Source of the DNA: Panorpa germanica
Lineage: Eukaryota; Arthropoda; Insecta; Mecoptera; Panorpidae
Reading direction: 5' to 3'
Assembly (NCBI GenBank): GCA_963678705.1
Contig: OY783203.1
Location: 2,294,001-2,358,000 of the forward strand
Length of the DNA: 64,000 nt
Position 1 is the first letter of the stretch. Each line of letters starts with the position of its first letter. The notes beneath the pieces are model-generated. The model was not told where the DNA came from, searched no databases, and saw nothing but the letters and a program-made list of their open reading frames with translations. Below are positions 1 through 13,322 of the stretch, piece by piece. Made by a program: the position numbers and the translations under genes.

Positions 1-813
1 TTCTATAGGTATTAGCACTTATAACAATATATACATTTATAAAAATTTGCAATATTTAATTAACAACTTATAAAAACAAGTATAGGTATTTAAAATAAAT
101 GAATTAAATTTGTTTCATTGAAAAAGTCAATTTGACATTCTCTGTTTTCAAATAATATAACATTTCAAAAAAATCAGTTACATCTAATTCATAATTACTT
201 CGCCAAAATTGTATCGAAGGCACGTCACCTAAACCATGGTTAATAACACCCAGTGTTTTTTGACAAAACTAGAATTAAAAATTCAAATTTTAGGATTTTT
301 TTTTAGGATCAAACTTCAGGTATGAACTGAACTAAAATTTAACTGACTACTGAAAAGATGCCATTAAATTACGTTGTTCACAATTACACAAAATAAATCT
401 TTAAATAAAGTATAAAAAAATAAATTCAAATAAAAAAATAAGTACAATGATATTGAATGATCGCAACTTCTATTTGCAACAGTAAAATAGTGCAGATCAT
501 AATACCAGATAGGGTCCAGCAAGGCAATCCTACAATCCAGCATCTAACAAATGTATAGATTACTTCTAAATCCTAACACAAATAAAGTCAGTGGCGCGAA
601 AAATTGCGTTAACTTTGAACGAAGAAGAAATCCACCACCCGGTTTAAGTCTCTGAATGGGAATTGATGCAACCATGGATCGGAAGCTGGGAGGGGGTCCA
701 TGAAGGTGATTTAACAACGTACGAGTATCAGCAGTCAGTATGGTCAATGGAATGCTGGTGATACTATTTTGGGTATTGAATATTATTTGAATTTAATATA
801 CTAGTTCAAGCTT
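1..813. other. no recognised feature
   Basis: AT-rich DNA. A lone hAT-like end (CAGTGGCGCG at 589) has no partner with a matching flank. The short frame at 544-747 has no recognisable product. Confidence 0.5.
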
Positions 814-817
814 TTAA

Positions 818-1140
818 GGGGAGGTAAGGTTTCAACTTTCTTTTTATTTATTTATATTAATGTACAACATATTATTATTTATTGTGTGAAAATTTGAAGT
901 TGATTGAAGTAAAACTGTCGAAGATATAGAGGTTTAAGACTTCACATCTCTGGTCTGGTTTCGGCATTCTTTGAAACTTTTAAACGCGTTTTCTCACACT
1001 TAGTTTTTTTACAGGTGGTGCCCTCTCTAACTCAAAATCTTCTGCACCGATCCTTTTGAAATTTTGCACACTCTTTCTTTACATAAATGCCGAGGTAACG
1101 TTGTCGAGTTTTTTTTAATTTTAATTTTAACGTATTTTAA
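818..1140 (+). mobile_element. family D element copy 1 (5' part)
   Basis: It begins GGGGAGGTAAGGTTTCAAC directly after TTAA (814-817), continues with the shared AATGTACAACATATTA and TGCCGAGGTAACG blocks, and stops after CGTATTTTAA. The 3' half is missing. Confidence 0.8.
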
Positions 1141-4100
1141 GTTTGTCAATTAACGTATGAATTTCATAATTGAAAATTCTAACGAAATAGAAAACTCCTT
1201 AGAAAATAAAGCAATATTTATTTTTCAACTTATTCAATTTTAATTATTTGTGCAAATATATTTAAAATCATTTAAGCGTCCTGCTCCCCTTTAATTCTTA
1301 ACCAGTAAAGCAAAAGATTGAAAATCGATTTACTGATTAGCTGTCACATAATCCGTCACAATGTTTTGTTATCCCCCGATTCACTGAGATTCACCCCGAT
1401 TCCCGTGATAGCATATGATCGGTTTGTGTATTCTTGCGTTATTCACTGTTCAATTGAGGCTTAAAACGAGTGCCTTGATCTGACTTGACTGCATCCACAA
1501 GGGAGCAGAGTATTGATGCTGGTAATGTAGTCAAACGAATAGTCAGAGAGCTAGTGAATTTTTGTTTACGATTTGAAACAAATAAATTTTAGACCTATCC
1601 TGATCTTAAAATGGATCTTTGCCCCTCTCTTTTCATCCTAAAAACAGTAAAGTGACCCTCGCCTCATCCTAAATGAAATCCGTGAGCCTCGTCTTATTTT
1701 AAGTGAAACTGTGTAAACCTCATTTGAACCTCAGATGGTCGAAAATTTAATCGTTAAAGTAGTAGATATACAAAATTAATTTCTTTTACATGATAATAAA
1801 TAAAATAAAACTATTTTTTCTTAAATTCACCATTAAAACTTAAATACACATAACTATATGTGTATATAAATCTCGACAAATGCATTTTAACTTCACAGTT
1901 CATCTTTCCTATTTAGCTCTTATCAACTGCAATGCTAGTTATACTTTTGTTAGTTGAAATTGCGCGTGTAAATATATTCATCCAGTCTCCAGACAAAGTT
2001 TTACCTTCTATATTTAGGCAGTCTGGTCCTTTGTTCATTTTTTTGTTTATAATTGGTATTTTTGTTAATCTCTGATTAAACAGACAGATATACTTTTGTC
2101 ATTGTGCTGAGAGCTGGCTATTACGTTGAATAACAATATACTTGTTCTATTAATAGAGTAAATGTTATGGTTATGAATAATGAATTTATTTTTTTTATCT
2201 TTGAGTACACATTGAAGTCTTTTAAAAAGAATTACATCCTTTCTGCTGTAAAATTGTATAATTTCTAAATGGTGAAAGATTGTCATAAATCATATATAAA
2301 TGGCATTCCTGTTGTTATCTACATTTCAGAAGACTCTTCACTTCTCTATAAAATTTGATAAAATTTTGCGCGGGAACTTTTCTATTTTAAAAAATCGTAA
2401 AACGAAAAGTATTCGAGATATAATTTGTGTTCTTTTTTCCTTTACATAGAGGGACATTTATAGCTTTTTTTAATTACTTTTTGAAAATGATATCTTGAAT
2501 GGTGGTTTCCGTTCTTGTTAATCCATTTGGAGAGTCGAAAACCGAAGTAAAATTAATATTATTGTGACAAAAATCCACTGATAACTTGCAAAATGTAAAA
2601 ACACAAAAAGCAATTTCAAAAGACCATAACAGATGATTCGGTTGACATTGAAACCTGGTTCTAAATAAATAAATAAATCTGAAACAAACTTATTTTCACA
2701 TAACAGTTTATTAAATGTACTCTGGTGCAGGGTTGCCCACCCCGTACCGGAAACTCAGAAGTACTAAATAACTCTGTAATCCAGCATACTACTATATTTT
2801 TTAGGGCTTTGTACTTAGTTTGTATGAGTAACACTACGGCTATATTGTTGCGTTTGCAGTTGGATATGTTCGACAATGTTACACCTGCTCCAACAAATTA
2901 AAAAAATATCTACTCATACTTTCGAAGTTACCTACCTGTTTCAAAATGTAAGATTATTACATATAAAAAATAAAAGAAGTTTTTTTATTAAATTTAACAA
3001 AATGATTGAGCAATTTTTTCTCTTTACTCTTGATTAAATATAAAAATATTTTGTTAAAAAGTTGTTGACATTTATGTGCACTTAACGCTAATTTAATAAT
3101 GAGTGGACATAATTGAATTTTAATTAAGAGATCAAGAATAAAAAGTAGAGTTTTTGATTTGACATACGGTATGCACTCGCACGATAAATAGCCGCGGGTT
3201 TAATCTGACTCGCTCCACTCAATATGTAAACATTGCCTGGAATTATGGTTTTGCGTAAATTTAAAGTAAGATAACCTATAGACTAAAGTTCCCATCTGAC
3301 ATCTCAGAAAAGTGTTTTTAAATCTGTTGCAATTTGGTGGAAAAGCAAATCTAAAAAACTATCTAGCACTATCTTGGACGCCAGGCTTGCATTAGCATAG
3401 AACGACAACCCTGTTTTTGCCCACTTTTTCATTTGAATAATGTAACATACTTTTATCATTTATTTTACATATGATTTCAGTCAATTTCCTTAAACTTAAG
3501 TATTTATAGTTACTTTCATTCACGTTCACGTTTGTCACTATCTTCACTTTGTAAGTAGAACATGTCTTTTCGCAGTTAATTTGCTTTTAATGCGATATTT
3601 ACCTGTGGGAATGCTTTTCCTATGTTGACCTTTGCAATACACATTACTCCCTTTATACACCCTTGGAAAATTCCACCCCTATACACCTTACATCCTTCTT
3701 TCCGAGACATTTTACTAATTTGCAATTTCACTACATGTTGTCCCAAGAATCTGGATCAAGCTGACGCAAAAGGAGACGCTGAAAATTAGTCTTATAAAAA
3801 ATCCTGCAAGAGAGGAAGAAGGTAATAAAATGGATGAATGAGGTTAGAAGCAAAAGAATGGAAAATAAAAACAAGTAAGATGAAGAGGCGTTAGGAGAAA
3901 GTGAAAAATCGACCAGGCCGGGAAGAGATATTGCAGAAACGTGGAAAGAAAGAGTATTATCAACGGAAGTAAAGAGAAAGAGTAGAGAGAAGGAAGATAA
4001 ACGAGAGATGGATTGTAATAGAAAGAAATGAATTAAATTAGATTGTTAAATTTTGTTAACTTGAAGAACGTAATGAGAAATAAATGTAAACAGATTGTAA

Positions 4101-4807
4101 GGTAAAAATACATACATATATGTTCGTATAATTGTTGAAATATCCATATAAATTGTTTATTCCTCAGATAACATATTTTCAGTATTCTGTATAGAAAGAC
4201 ATGACATAGTTTGATTACAATAACAGATGTAGGTACATCACAATTGTTTTGTGTTAAGTCAAAATATTTATCAACCGTTGTTATAACCTGTAGCACGTCA
4301 ATAAATTAATTAAAAAAACTTAAAATTGCAGGTTAATTTGCAACTTAATACCCTGTACATTTCCTGTTGCATAAAGTTAAACCCTAGCCTGGCCTGGCCT
4401 GGCACACGAAGAGGATCACATTCGATACACCACACTCTCCTGCATGCTCCAGCTATGAGCTCAGAAATTTGTATGCGATGCATCATTGATTAATGCTATA
4501 AACGATATTGATTACGTACAAGTACAGGAAAGTATAATCGTAATAAACGAACAATCGCCGAGCAGTTTGCCACTCGGCTTCTAAGCTCACCTGCGTGGCG
4601 TGCAGCGTGCAAAACGAATGCCCTAAATATTTGTATGTAGATGTGTACGTTTACAGGTTTAACATGAATCATTAAAATTTTACTGCAAATTAAAATGTTT
4701 TATGTAATTATTAATTAATTGATCTTAATTACATTTTCTTACAATGAAAATTTTGATACAAACATAATTTTTAAAGATTTTTTCTTTATGTATAAACATT
4801 TACTTTA
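1141..4807. other. unrecognised AT-rich DNA
   Basis: It holds a degenerate series of about 30-bp CCTCGTCTTATTTTAAGTGA-like units (about 1617-1735), hAT-like ends at 2728 and 3413 that do not share flanks, a purine-rich block (3760-4030) and three CTGGC units near 4386. No gene. Confidence 0.5.
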
Positions 4808-5473
4808 AGCATATTTTCGATAATATTTTTTGGCGACACAGTTAATATATAATTATTTCTATAATTACTACATGATAAAATAACATTTGAATAATACTTT
4901 GTGAAATTTTCATAAATAAATATAATAAAATGAGGCATTGACAGCGAATTTCCGCTGACGTCACAAAAAGAAGTTTCATTACCCTGCCACTTATAACTCA
5001 TCACTGGATTATTTGAATCAAAAAACCAAAATGATTTCATTAGTTGCTAAGTTTCTGCAGATAACCCTGTCGAGTTTTTTTGTTTTTTATATATTTTCCA
5101 AATTTTTACAGCACTTAGAAGTCAAAATACCGATTTTTCATGTAAAAAAATAGAAACTCTGTTATTTTAAAATACGTTAAATAAAAGAATAAAAAATAAA
5201 AGAACTCGACAGCGTTACCTCGGCATTTATGTAAAGAGAGAGTGTGCAAATTTTCAAAAGGATCGGTGCAGTTGACTTTGAGCTAGAGAGAGCACCGACT
5301 CTAAAAGTGCTAAGTGTGAGAATAACGCGTTTAAAAGTTTCAAAGAGAGATGACACCAGACCAGAGAAATGAAGATTTAAAACTCTATATCTCCGACAGT
5401 TTTAGTCCAATCGACTTCAAATTTTTACACAGTAAACTTCATATGTTGTACATTAATATAAATAAATGAAACC
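4808..5473 (-). mobile_element. family D element copy 2
   Basis: A near-complete copy in reverse orientation, from the 3' block ATTATCGAAAATATGCTT to the AACATATGAAG 5' block. It keeps an 84-codon open frame (4786-5040), also seen in other D copies. Confidence 0.85.
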
Positions 5474-6184
5474 ATTACGTTATATATTCTTAAAAGTGTA
5501 ATTAATAAACCTAAGCAAAGAAAAATTGATTTCTTCAAAATCTCAAGGTGGGCTAACCTCTTGAAATAAACACTACGTATATAATTTTATAAATATAATC
5601 ATGCTTGTCTTGATACAATGTTTAAAACATAAAACAGATTTAAAAAAACATTGATTCATTCAGATTTAACCAGCCCGTTAAGTGTAACTAACCGATTGCC
5701 TTGCAACCCTGAATAACTTAATTTACAATGTATTCTGGGTCGTACGTCCTGTATCTAACTGCATGAATGCATAGGGTTCTATTTATGCCTGTCATTAATT
5801 GTTACAGAGTCCTAAACTATTTCTAACCTATATCGTTACGTTACACTTTTTCACTTTTTATATTCTAATGCTATTTATCCCCACCATTGGAAACCGATCG
5901 AACTGATTGAAATGATTGATTGATTTCTGTCTCACGCGTATCAGACCACGAAATTCTGATTAACCACAATATTTAGTTCTAGAAATTAAGGATCATTTAA
6001 ATTGGACGCGAATCAAAATTGATTTGTGTTACGTTACTTTTTTTTACTCACTTTGTTGATTTATGGAGGTGTTTATTGATTTCATTTCGTCGATAATTAA
6101 TTTATTTTTATTTGAATTTGTTTGCTCTTCTTTATATATATTTTGTATAAAAGAATCAGGAAGTCCGGGTTACTTGGTAATGGA
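5474..6184. other. no recognised feature
   Basis: AT-rich DNA. An inverted hAT-like end (GCAACCCTG near 5712) has no partner. Confidence 0.5.
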
Positions 6185-6660
6185 AGAAGGGAAAACGAAT
6201 AACCTTTGAATAGAGGCAGGGATGAGGGCGATGAGATGGGAAGAGAAAAGCAAGAACGCAGAGAACGGAAGAGTGAGAGTGAGGGCGAAGCAAATAAGGA
6301 AGAAAGGGAATGCAAGATGGAAGAAGGAAAGGGGAACGTATTATGAAGGAAGAGGGATAACACCGTTGGAAGTGGATAGACTAAGGGCAGAGGGAGGTAG
6401 GTAAGAAGCATGATAAAAGAAAGAGACGCGTAGATTCAACAATAGGAGATGCTGAGGAAGATACAAGATACAGAAGATTATAGACTGAGGGATAGCTACA
6501 GCATCTGGAAAATCAAGAGGGAAAGAACCTGAAAATAATTGCTAGATTTAGGCTGGAAATGAAGACAGAGGCAGTAGGTATTGGAGAACAGTAGAAGATA
6601 AATTATGCAGCATATTCGGGAAGAAAGAAAAGTCAAGTATAGATAAAATAATAGTAGACT
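6185..6660 (+). pseudogene. non-LTR retrotransposon C-terminal fragment
   Basis: 6222-6404 is open and contains YYEGRGITPLEVDRLRAEGG, then KERDA-like and, across frameshifts, KNLKIIARFRL and NEDRGSRYW...LCSIFGKK. This order matches the region after the reverse transcriptase in insect non-LTR elements, ending in a Cys-rich knuckle. Several frameshifts make it inactive. Confidence 0.65.
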
Positions 6661-8289
6661 TTATGAAGTTCTCAGCTTTATATATTCTTTACTACAAAAT
6701 TTGCGGGGACCTAAGAAAAGAAAGTTAATTTCTGTAAAAAAATATATAGGAAAAATAAATGAACTTAGAAAAAAAGCTATTTCTTAAGAGGAGTATTAAA
6801 AAAGGAGTACAAGGTACAAACGAGTACTGACCATAAAGGAGTGCGGTTACTACAGTTAATTTATTTATCGGCACATTCATTTAACACCATTAACATGTCA
6901 AACGATATCTCTTAAAAAAAAGTCAATTGAACAAATATCTATAATAATAGTCAGAAAAAAAACCAACAAACGGTTTTCTTCATTATTATTAAATATAATT
7001 CAAGAAATAAAACGTCTTTTAAAATTCGTTAGTGCAGGTGAAACACAGTTCAGACCCTCGCAGCATAATCTTATTATCGTTTTTTGATAATTAACTTCAA
7101 AACTTACACGCGAGTAAAGCAGTGTGTTGGACGATGCAGCCGGGCATTTGATCATGGTTGGAATGGGGAGGGGCAGGGGGGGGGGACAAGAATTACAAAT
7201 GCAGAGAATAAGACGCAGCAGACGTACCCGTAACAACTAACGAGCAACAAGAACAATCGGAGCAGCTGGACTTGAGAATATGAGTATGTAGGAAATATTA
7301 TTGTTAATAATTATAATATTTAGTTTTTAAACTTGTTTTATTCACAATTCATTAACGTTATAAATGATGATGGACATTTTTTTACATATATTTATGCGTT
7401 TTCACACTAATATTATTTTTGATAAGATTTCTTAATAAAAAATAAGCTGTGGAGTCAGAAAAAAGTACCGAGGGGTTGATGTGTTTACCATCCTAATCGA
7501 CCGCATACCCTGGACCTTTAATCCTAATTCGGTACTGTACACTACTTCTCATTCTTAAAACTCAAGACCAGTAAATACCAAAATCCTCATTACTTCCTGA
7601 AACATTACGCTAATTTGATTTGGAAGCACTTCACTAGTCTTACTAGATAATAAGTTCATCAGGCTTTAAACGTATATCTTCGATTCTCTTAAATGCTCTC
7701 TAAATTTTTATAAAAAAATTTGCCAATTTTTCCAGCACACACACCACTGCATTAACAGAATAAAAACAGACTAAAAAAAATAGATGGAATAAATTTATAT
7801 GGTAGGCAGAAGCGTACAGATGAGAGGAGGTTGTGTTCCGTTCCCAAAGAAATATAGGCTTCCAAAAATGACTTCTGACTGAAATGAATTATAACTAGAT
7901 AAAATTGATTTTGAGTAGGAGCTAACTGACTACAGGTCTCAAATTGATTTAACTAATAATTCTTAAAAAAATTTAGGATAGTCTTAAATGTTTTTATGAA
8001 ATTCTCAAGTTAGGCTTACCCCTTTGGATTGTGATACACCATCTAATCAATTTCTTATTCATAGTTTAATGCTTTCTTAAATGAAAAGAAACCTGTGGAA
8101 AACGTAGAAGTTTCCGATATACCTGTCTTCAACAGTTTTTTGTATTACATACTAACCTTACGTTAGATCCTGTTTCCAGTTTGCAATAATGTTATATAAG
8201 TACACTAGAAGCTGATGAGTTGGAAAGTGTTTGACCCAATGTCTAAATACTAAAGAACCCAAGATGCCCAAACATTGAACACTCTTGGG
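6661..8289. other. no gene; contains the G-run
   Basis: AT-rich DNA apart from the G-rich run at 7165. Frames are short and unrecognised. Confidence 0.5.
7165..7185 (+). other. G-quadruplex-like G runs
   Basis: GGGG, AGGGG, then a run of ten Gs within 21 bp: enough closely spaced runs for an intramolecular quadruplex, and very unusual in this AT-rich window. Confidence 0.7.
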
Positions 8290-8686
8290 CAGTGCCGTAG
8301 CTAGAGCTTTTGCCAACCGGGGCGGTCTCCAATTTTAGAACATTTCTAAAGCATATTTTTAAACCAGGTATTGAATAAAAATTAGATCCTAGACTATTAA
8401 TTTTCATAACATATACAATGTATTTTAATAGAATTGTTTAACAAATTCAGACAAAAATTCGTTCTAAATTATGAATAAACAGTTCTTAACTTTATTACAC
8501 ATTTGTCTATTAAATTTATATTAAAATTAAGATATATAATAGTATAAAAGTAGTATTTATATATACTTTTGCTACGATTGTCACTAGTGAACTACTTTAA
8601 TAATAATGGTACATAATTTATGTTTATTAATTATTGTCTTATGTTCTCGCACGTGTCGTGGACCCCTTAAAGACCAGCCGCCACTG
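8290..8686. mobile_element. possible decayed hAT-type MITE
   Basis: CAGTGCCGTAGCTAGAG at the left and AGACCAGCCGCCACTG at the right are hAT-like inverted ends, but the 8 bp flanking each end do not match. The two ends may not belong together. Confidence 0.4.
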
Positions 8687-10127
8687 TGAGAGACAGGTGG
8701 ATCTTATAAGCACATACTACACCGGCACAACGGCACGCGCCTAAATATATATTTGTAAATTAAATTACGGAATACATAAGCCAAGAACCATGGGCTTTCG
8801 TTTAGGATATCACATACAATTTTTTAAGAAAAAAATTAATATATAATAATAAATAAATAAAATTTAAAAAAATATATAAAGAACAATTACATCTGCCGCG
8901 ATTAACTCAAGAGTGAGGTCTTCCAATAAGATGTTCATTATATACTAATTAGTACCTTAATAGTTTTACGAAGATACCTTCCTTCACTGATATTGTACAC
9001 TGCACTCACAATAAAATACTGTCAGTTACGTGTTTTTAAGGTTTATTAAACATAAGAGAAGTTACATTTACCAGGAATGTGTGATAAATAAAGTAATAAT
9101 TAAGGAAGGTGTAGAATATAAGGACGGACATGACATTAAATGTTCTTCAATATTTTGTAGGGTATTGCTCCATTAATTATCCTGGTTCTTTAAATAACAT
9201 TCTGAAAAATATATATATATACTAAAGTTTATCCCCGTCGCAAGCGACGACTGTCTTTTGTGTGTCTATAGGATTTCATTTCAAATTTTAATTCCATTTT
9301 GAAATCGAAATATTAAATTCGTTCCATATTTATTTTACATATAAAAACAAATAATTTTTCATATAAACTGACTAAAAAAATATATTTGACCAACTTTTTT
9401 TCAAAATTTGTGATTCTTTTTTTCGATTTGTAAATTAGGTACCAAAGTAAGCCCATAGATAAAATTTCAACTTTCTAGCACAATTTTTACCCTCGGCAAA
9501 AACCGCACCCGTGCCCCCAAATAAAATTTTTGATTTTTTTTTTAATAACATATTTCATTATTAAATAATACAAAATTGTAGTTTTCTACTGGGGCCCCTA
9601 CTATTCTCAGCGCCCCCTTTTCCAATTTTTCAATTTCTAATTTTTAAAAAATGTTAGCATTGAACAGCGTAACACACATGCAAAATTTCAACTTTCTATT
9701 TTTTATGAATTAAAAGTTATAGAGCAAAAAGTAAAAGAAATTTTTTCTGTTTTTCCAAAATTATGGGATATTAAGTTATGAGATAAGGGGTCGTTCCTAA
9801 ACATCCCTTTCAAGATTGACATTGGTGTATCGAACACCCTGTACGTTGGTTAATGTACTAGTGTATCAATTGACAGAAACATCCGAGTTCGTACGAGTAT
9901 TATGTATATTATAACAGACCTCACGTATATTTAGCAGGTGAAACAATAACCAAACTCAAAGGCGTCACTGGCATGGGGTCTCACACACACATATAAGCCC
10001 TCACACACACATATAAGCCCGATATTAGTAACAACAATAGCTAATACAAACAGTCTAGCGTATCATTTCAAATATTTAAATAATTCAAAAGAAAGAAGTA
10101 AATTAATGTGCCAATATTAATATTTAG
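8687..10127. other. unrecognised AT-rich DNA
   Basis: The stretch 9230-9840 has CCCCCAAAT- and GGGGCCCCTA-type clusters and ends in ACACCCTGTAC, an end motif seen in many insect transposons, but no inverted partner was found. A perfect 20-bp tandem lies at 9981. Confidence 0.45.
9981..10020 (+). repeat. perfect 20-bp tandem duplication
   Basis: TCACACACACATATAAGCCC occurs twice in immediate tandem with no differences. Confidence 0.97.
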
Positions 10128-10345
10128 ACAACGGCACGGCACATTGGTCGAAAACAATTATGCTTATGTCAGAACTCAGAGTGTTCGGGTTCGATCCTTG
10201 GATCAGGCAGATCCTTGATTATTGTGCACAGATAATTATTCAAACCAATGAGAGCCAGCTGTGTTGTTCACATATATGAGGCTATAACACCATAAAATGA
10301 TAAGAGGTGTCAGCGTTGTAAATGAGCCAATATTAAAGGAAATAA
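10128..10345 (+). mobile_element. tRNA-derived SINE, diverged copy
   Basis: The head has GGTTCGATCCTTGG and the body CACATATATGAGGC and CACCATAAAATG, ending in AAATAAACAAAC. The central part is divergent. Confidence 0.75.
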
Positions 10346-10893
10346 ACAAACAAAACCAATTAAACTATATCCAGTGAATCTGAAATGAATGTAATAATAT
10401 ATATTATTACATACGAAATAAAAAAAATCATATAAAAATAATATTTTAATATTGTGATTTTTGTTAAAAATTTACCAATTTAGAGAGATTCGGTTCTGTT
10501 TTTACAGTTCAGATTTGTCCTATTTTTACACTCTTTTATATAGTTTTACACGCATTTTACAAAACACAATGTTTGGTTAAACTGTTTTTTCTTAAAAATG
10601 GTTCATAAATAAAGTTTGAACCAGAGTTATATTTATTTGTTTGGCGTTATTAAGTTAAATTTATTATGTACATACATAATCGTAAACTTATTAGGCAGCA
10701 GTTGAAATCACTTCCGTTATCTTTGGATCAAATTTAGTTATGGTATTTGACAATATTACGCATCTAGAATAACGTATCAAAAGGATTAATTAATTACTTT
10801 TAGCACTACAAAATCAAAATTTCCCAGAACCCCTTGCAGCCATAACGCGCCACTGAGGGTAAGGCCCTCTGCGACTGTTTGGGCGACTGTTTG
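10346..10893. other. no gene
   Basis: A short SINE-body-like fragment (AATCGTAAACTTATTAGGCA at about 10679) and otherwise AT-rich DNA. Confidence 0.45.
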
Positions 10894-11376
10894 GGGCGAC
10901 TGGTTGCAAACCTTAGCCCCGAATCTACTCGAACCGAATGTGATTGCAACTGTGTTATTAGTGAGAGAACGAACGTGTATACGAGTGAGATAAGACACAC
11001 GGCACGAATGTAACTAAACTGATTTCAAACTGGTTTTGAGTACGTTTACCGCGAGTTAATTTCTCGGTCGGAGAGCATCCTTGGTTTCATGTGGTTGCAT
11101 GGTTTTGATAATGACATCATCAACAGAGATGTTTACGAATACTATTGAAATGTATTTAAATACATACATACAATCAAATACGACATAATAAAATCTCCTA
11201 TTATGCTATTGTTAAAAATTCTATAGAGTCACGAAACACGGCTCGACTACAGTTTAGTTTCATTCGTGCATTATGTTTTTTTTAATCGTATACTCGTTCG
11301 TTCTCTCACTAACGACACAGTTTCATTCTCATTCGGTTCGGGTAGATTCGGGGCTAAGGTTTGCAACCAGTCGCCC
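10894..11376. mobile_element. element F with about 126-bp terminal inverted repeats
   Basis: 10894-11020 and 11251-11376 are inverted copies starting GGGCGACTGGTTGCAAACC. The left end is preceded by two further partial copies of GCGACTGTTTGGG. No clear target duplication and no transposase; the interior is AT-rich. Confidence 0.85.
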
Positions 11377-12492
11377 AATGTGCGGAGGACTTAAGTGTAT
11401 TACAATTTAAAAATATATTATTAAGTTATTATAAGTAATCCTCAAGTATGCTTTGTCTTGGAATACGGCTTGGTAATTGTCGTACAGGTGATGGCCATTT
11501 AAGATACACCTGTAAGTCTTCAGGTCTTCTATGACGTAGACTCAGTAGACTGACTGGACTGTTCGATTCAACATTCGGGGCATAAATGCACATGTGGAAG
11601 TAACATGATTCAGGCCACGCTCAAGCTATTTAAAGAGAACCTTCTTTGACGGAGACCAATGGGGGGATCAATGCACATCGATTCTTAACACAGCCGATTC
11701 AAACAAGCTGCAGGCATATTACGACTTTACCAGGGCTACAGTTAATGGGTTCACGAAATGTATGGGCCTAAAAAATGTGGCATTTAAGTACAAGTAACCT
11801 TCACATCGATTAAAAATATCTTACACATGTTTCTTTGTATGTACGAGAATTATTTTATAATTTTACGATATCCTTGTTAAACGATACAGGTTAATAGGTT
11901 CATATTGTTGGAGTTTTATATTTTAAAGAAAATTAGGTAAGAAGAATTCGTTTTATTTTTAATTTTATACCGGATATGCACCGCCTCCTATTTATTCCAG
12001 CACCATATTTATGGTGGCTATATGCAAAAAAAAGTCAGAGAGGCTTTTGCGCAGGTCTTGAAAGTCTAGGAGACCTCCAGCTTAGTAAACTGAACGTAAG
12101 ACCGAAAAGAAAGGTTATTTTCTAAAAGTTGGTAAATTTGACAAAATATGATAGAATTCGGCAACTTTTGTAGTGTATTGGATTCCTCTGACAAACATAC
12201 AACTTGTGTACAAACATTTTAAAGTACTTTTGTCTCAACTACATAAATTCTTAAGGATAAGAAATTGTTGTATTTGTTTGCATATTTGTTATTGTTTTTT
12301 TATAATATTATGTATTATTAAATGAAGTGAGACTCCTGGAATAACTTTTAATATTCATATTATTTATATGCAAAAGATATTGTTCTAATAAAAGAATAAT
12401 ATACTCTAACTAAGAAATGTGTTTTAAAACTAATATCTATTACCTATAAAATAAAATACCAGATCAGTTAGTTACTGCAACTAATACGAAAA
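11377..12492. other. no recognised feature
   Basis: No long ORF and no repeat shared with the rest of the window was seen. Confidence 0.5.
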
Positions 12493-12746
12493 CCCAGTAA
12501 ACATTTAGTGAAGTGTCTCTTTTTGTGGCGTTTCTATCACTATTTCACTTCAATTATAGTTCGCATCAACTTTATCTTCATTTGTATTCCGACAGGTGGA
12601 GTGGTTCCGTCATTTGTAGCCGATAAAACAGACATTTCATATGAACGATTGTGAGAAACTGATCTATAAATGAACTCTTTCATGACAAAAAAATCATACG
12701 CATCTCCAATATGATGTCAAAGTGACTCCAAAATGCTCCAAAATGT

Positions 12747-12976
12747 ACGTCGCTGAAGTTGGCGAAAAGTTTCAGCGAAAATATCGAAAATGAGCAGTAC
12801 TAGTGGTGTCCAACTGACATTCGCGCAAAAGTCTATATACTTGTTGGATTTAATATTTGCAAGTGTATTATGTCTTCTATTTAAATAATTACATTACAAT
12901 GTGTACGAAAAAAAATAAAAAAACATAAATAATAATAATATGGTAAAAATACCATATATTTGAATCGGTCAAAAAG
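12747..12976 (+). repeat. left terminal inverted repeat of the 5.6-kb element
   Basis: It matches the inverse complement of 18139-18366 with only a few differences, then diverges just after the shared GGTCAAAAAG. Unlike the right end it has no second inner TIR copy. Confidence 0.9.
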
Positions 12977-12995
12977 TGTTTATAACACACATGGC

Positions 12996-13322
12996 AAATG
13001 TCAATTTTCTCTAAAACAAGGAAAAATAAACTGTTTAAATTTTGCAGGGGGCTTATTAATATTACAACTAATTAAATAAATACAATTTTATTGACGCTTA
13101 ATATATTAATCAAAAAACTACAGACATCAGAATTCCCCCAACTCAAATTCATTCCTTGCATATGAACAGTGTTTGTAGTAACTTCGAAAATGTCAATTTT
13201 CTCCAAAACAAGGAAAAATAAACGGTTTAAATTTTGCAGGGAGCTTATTAACATTACAACTAATTAAATAAATACAATTTTATTGACGCTTGATATATTA
13301 ATCAAAAAACTACAGACATCAG
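12996..13322 (+). repeat. 135-bp direct repeat, two copies
   Basis: Copies at 12996-13130 and 13188-13322 start near AAATGTCAATTTT and end near CAGACATCAG, with few differences and a 57-bp spacer. They lie just inside the left TIR of the 5.6-kb element. Confidence 0.85.

Noticed and set aside
2728-3413. hAT element between CAGGGTTGCC and the inverse CAGGGTTGTC
   Set aside because: Flanking 8-mers differ completely, so the pairing is unsupported.
3760-4030. Purine-rich block as a non-LTR fragment
   Set aside because: Composition is similar to the true fragments, but none of the diagnostic motifs (RFRLGNE, knuckle) is present.
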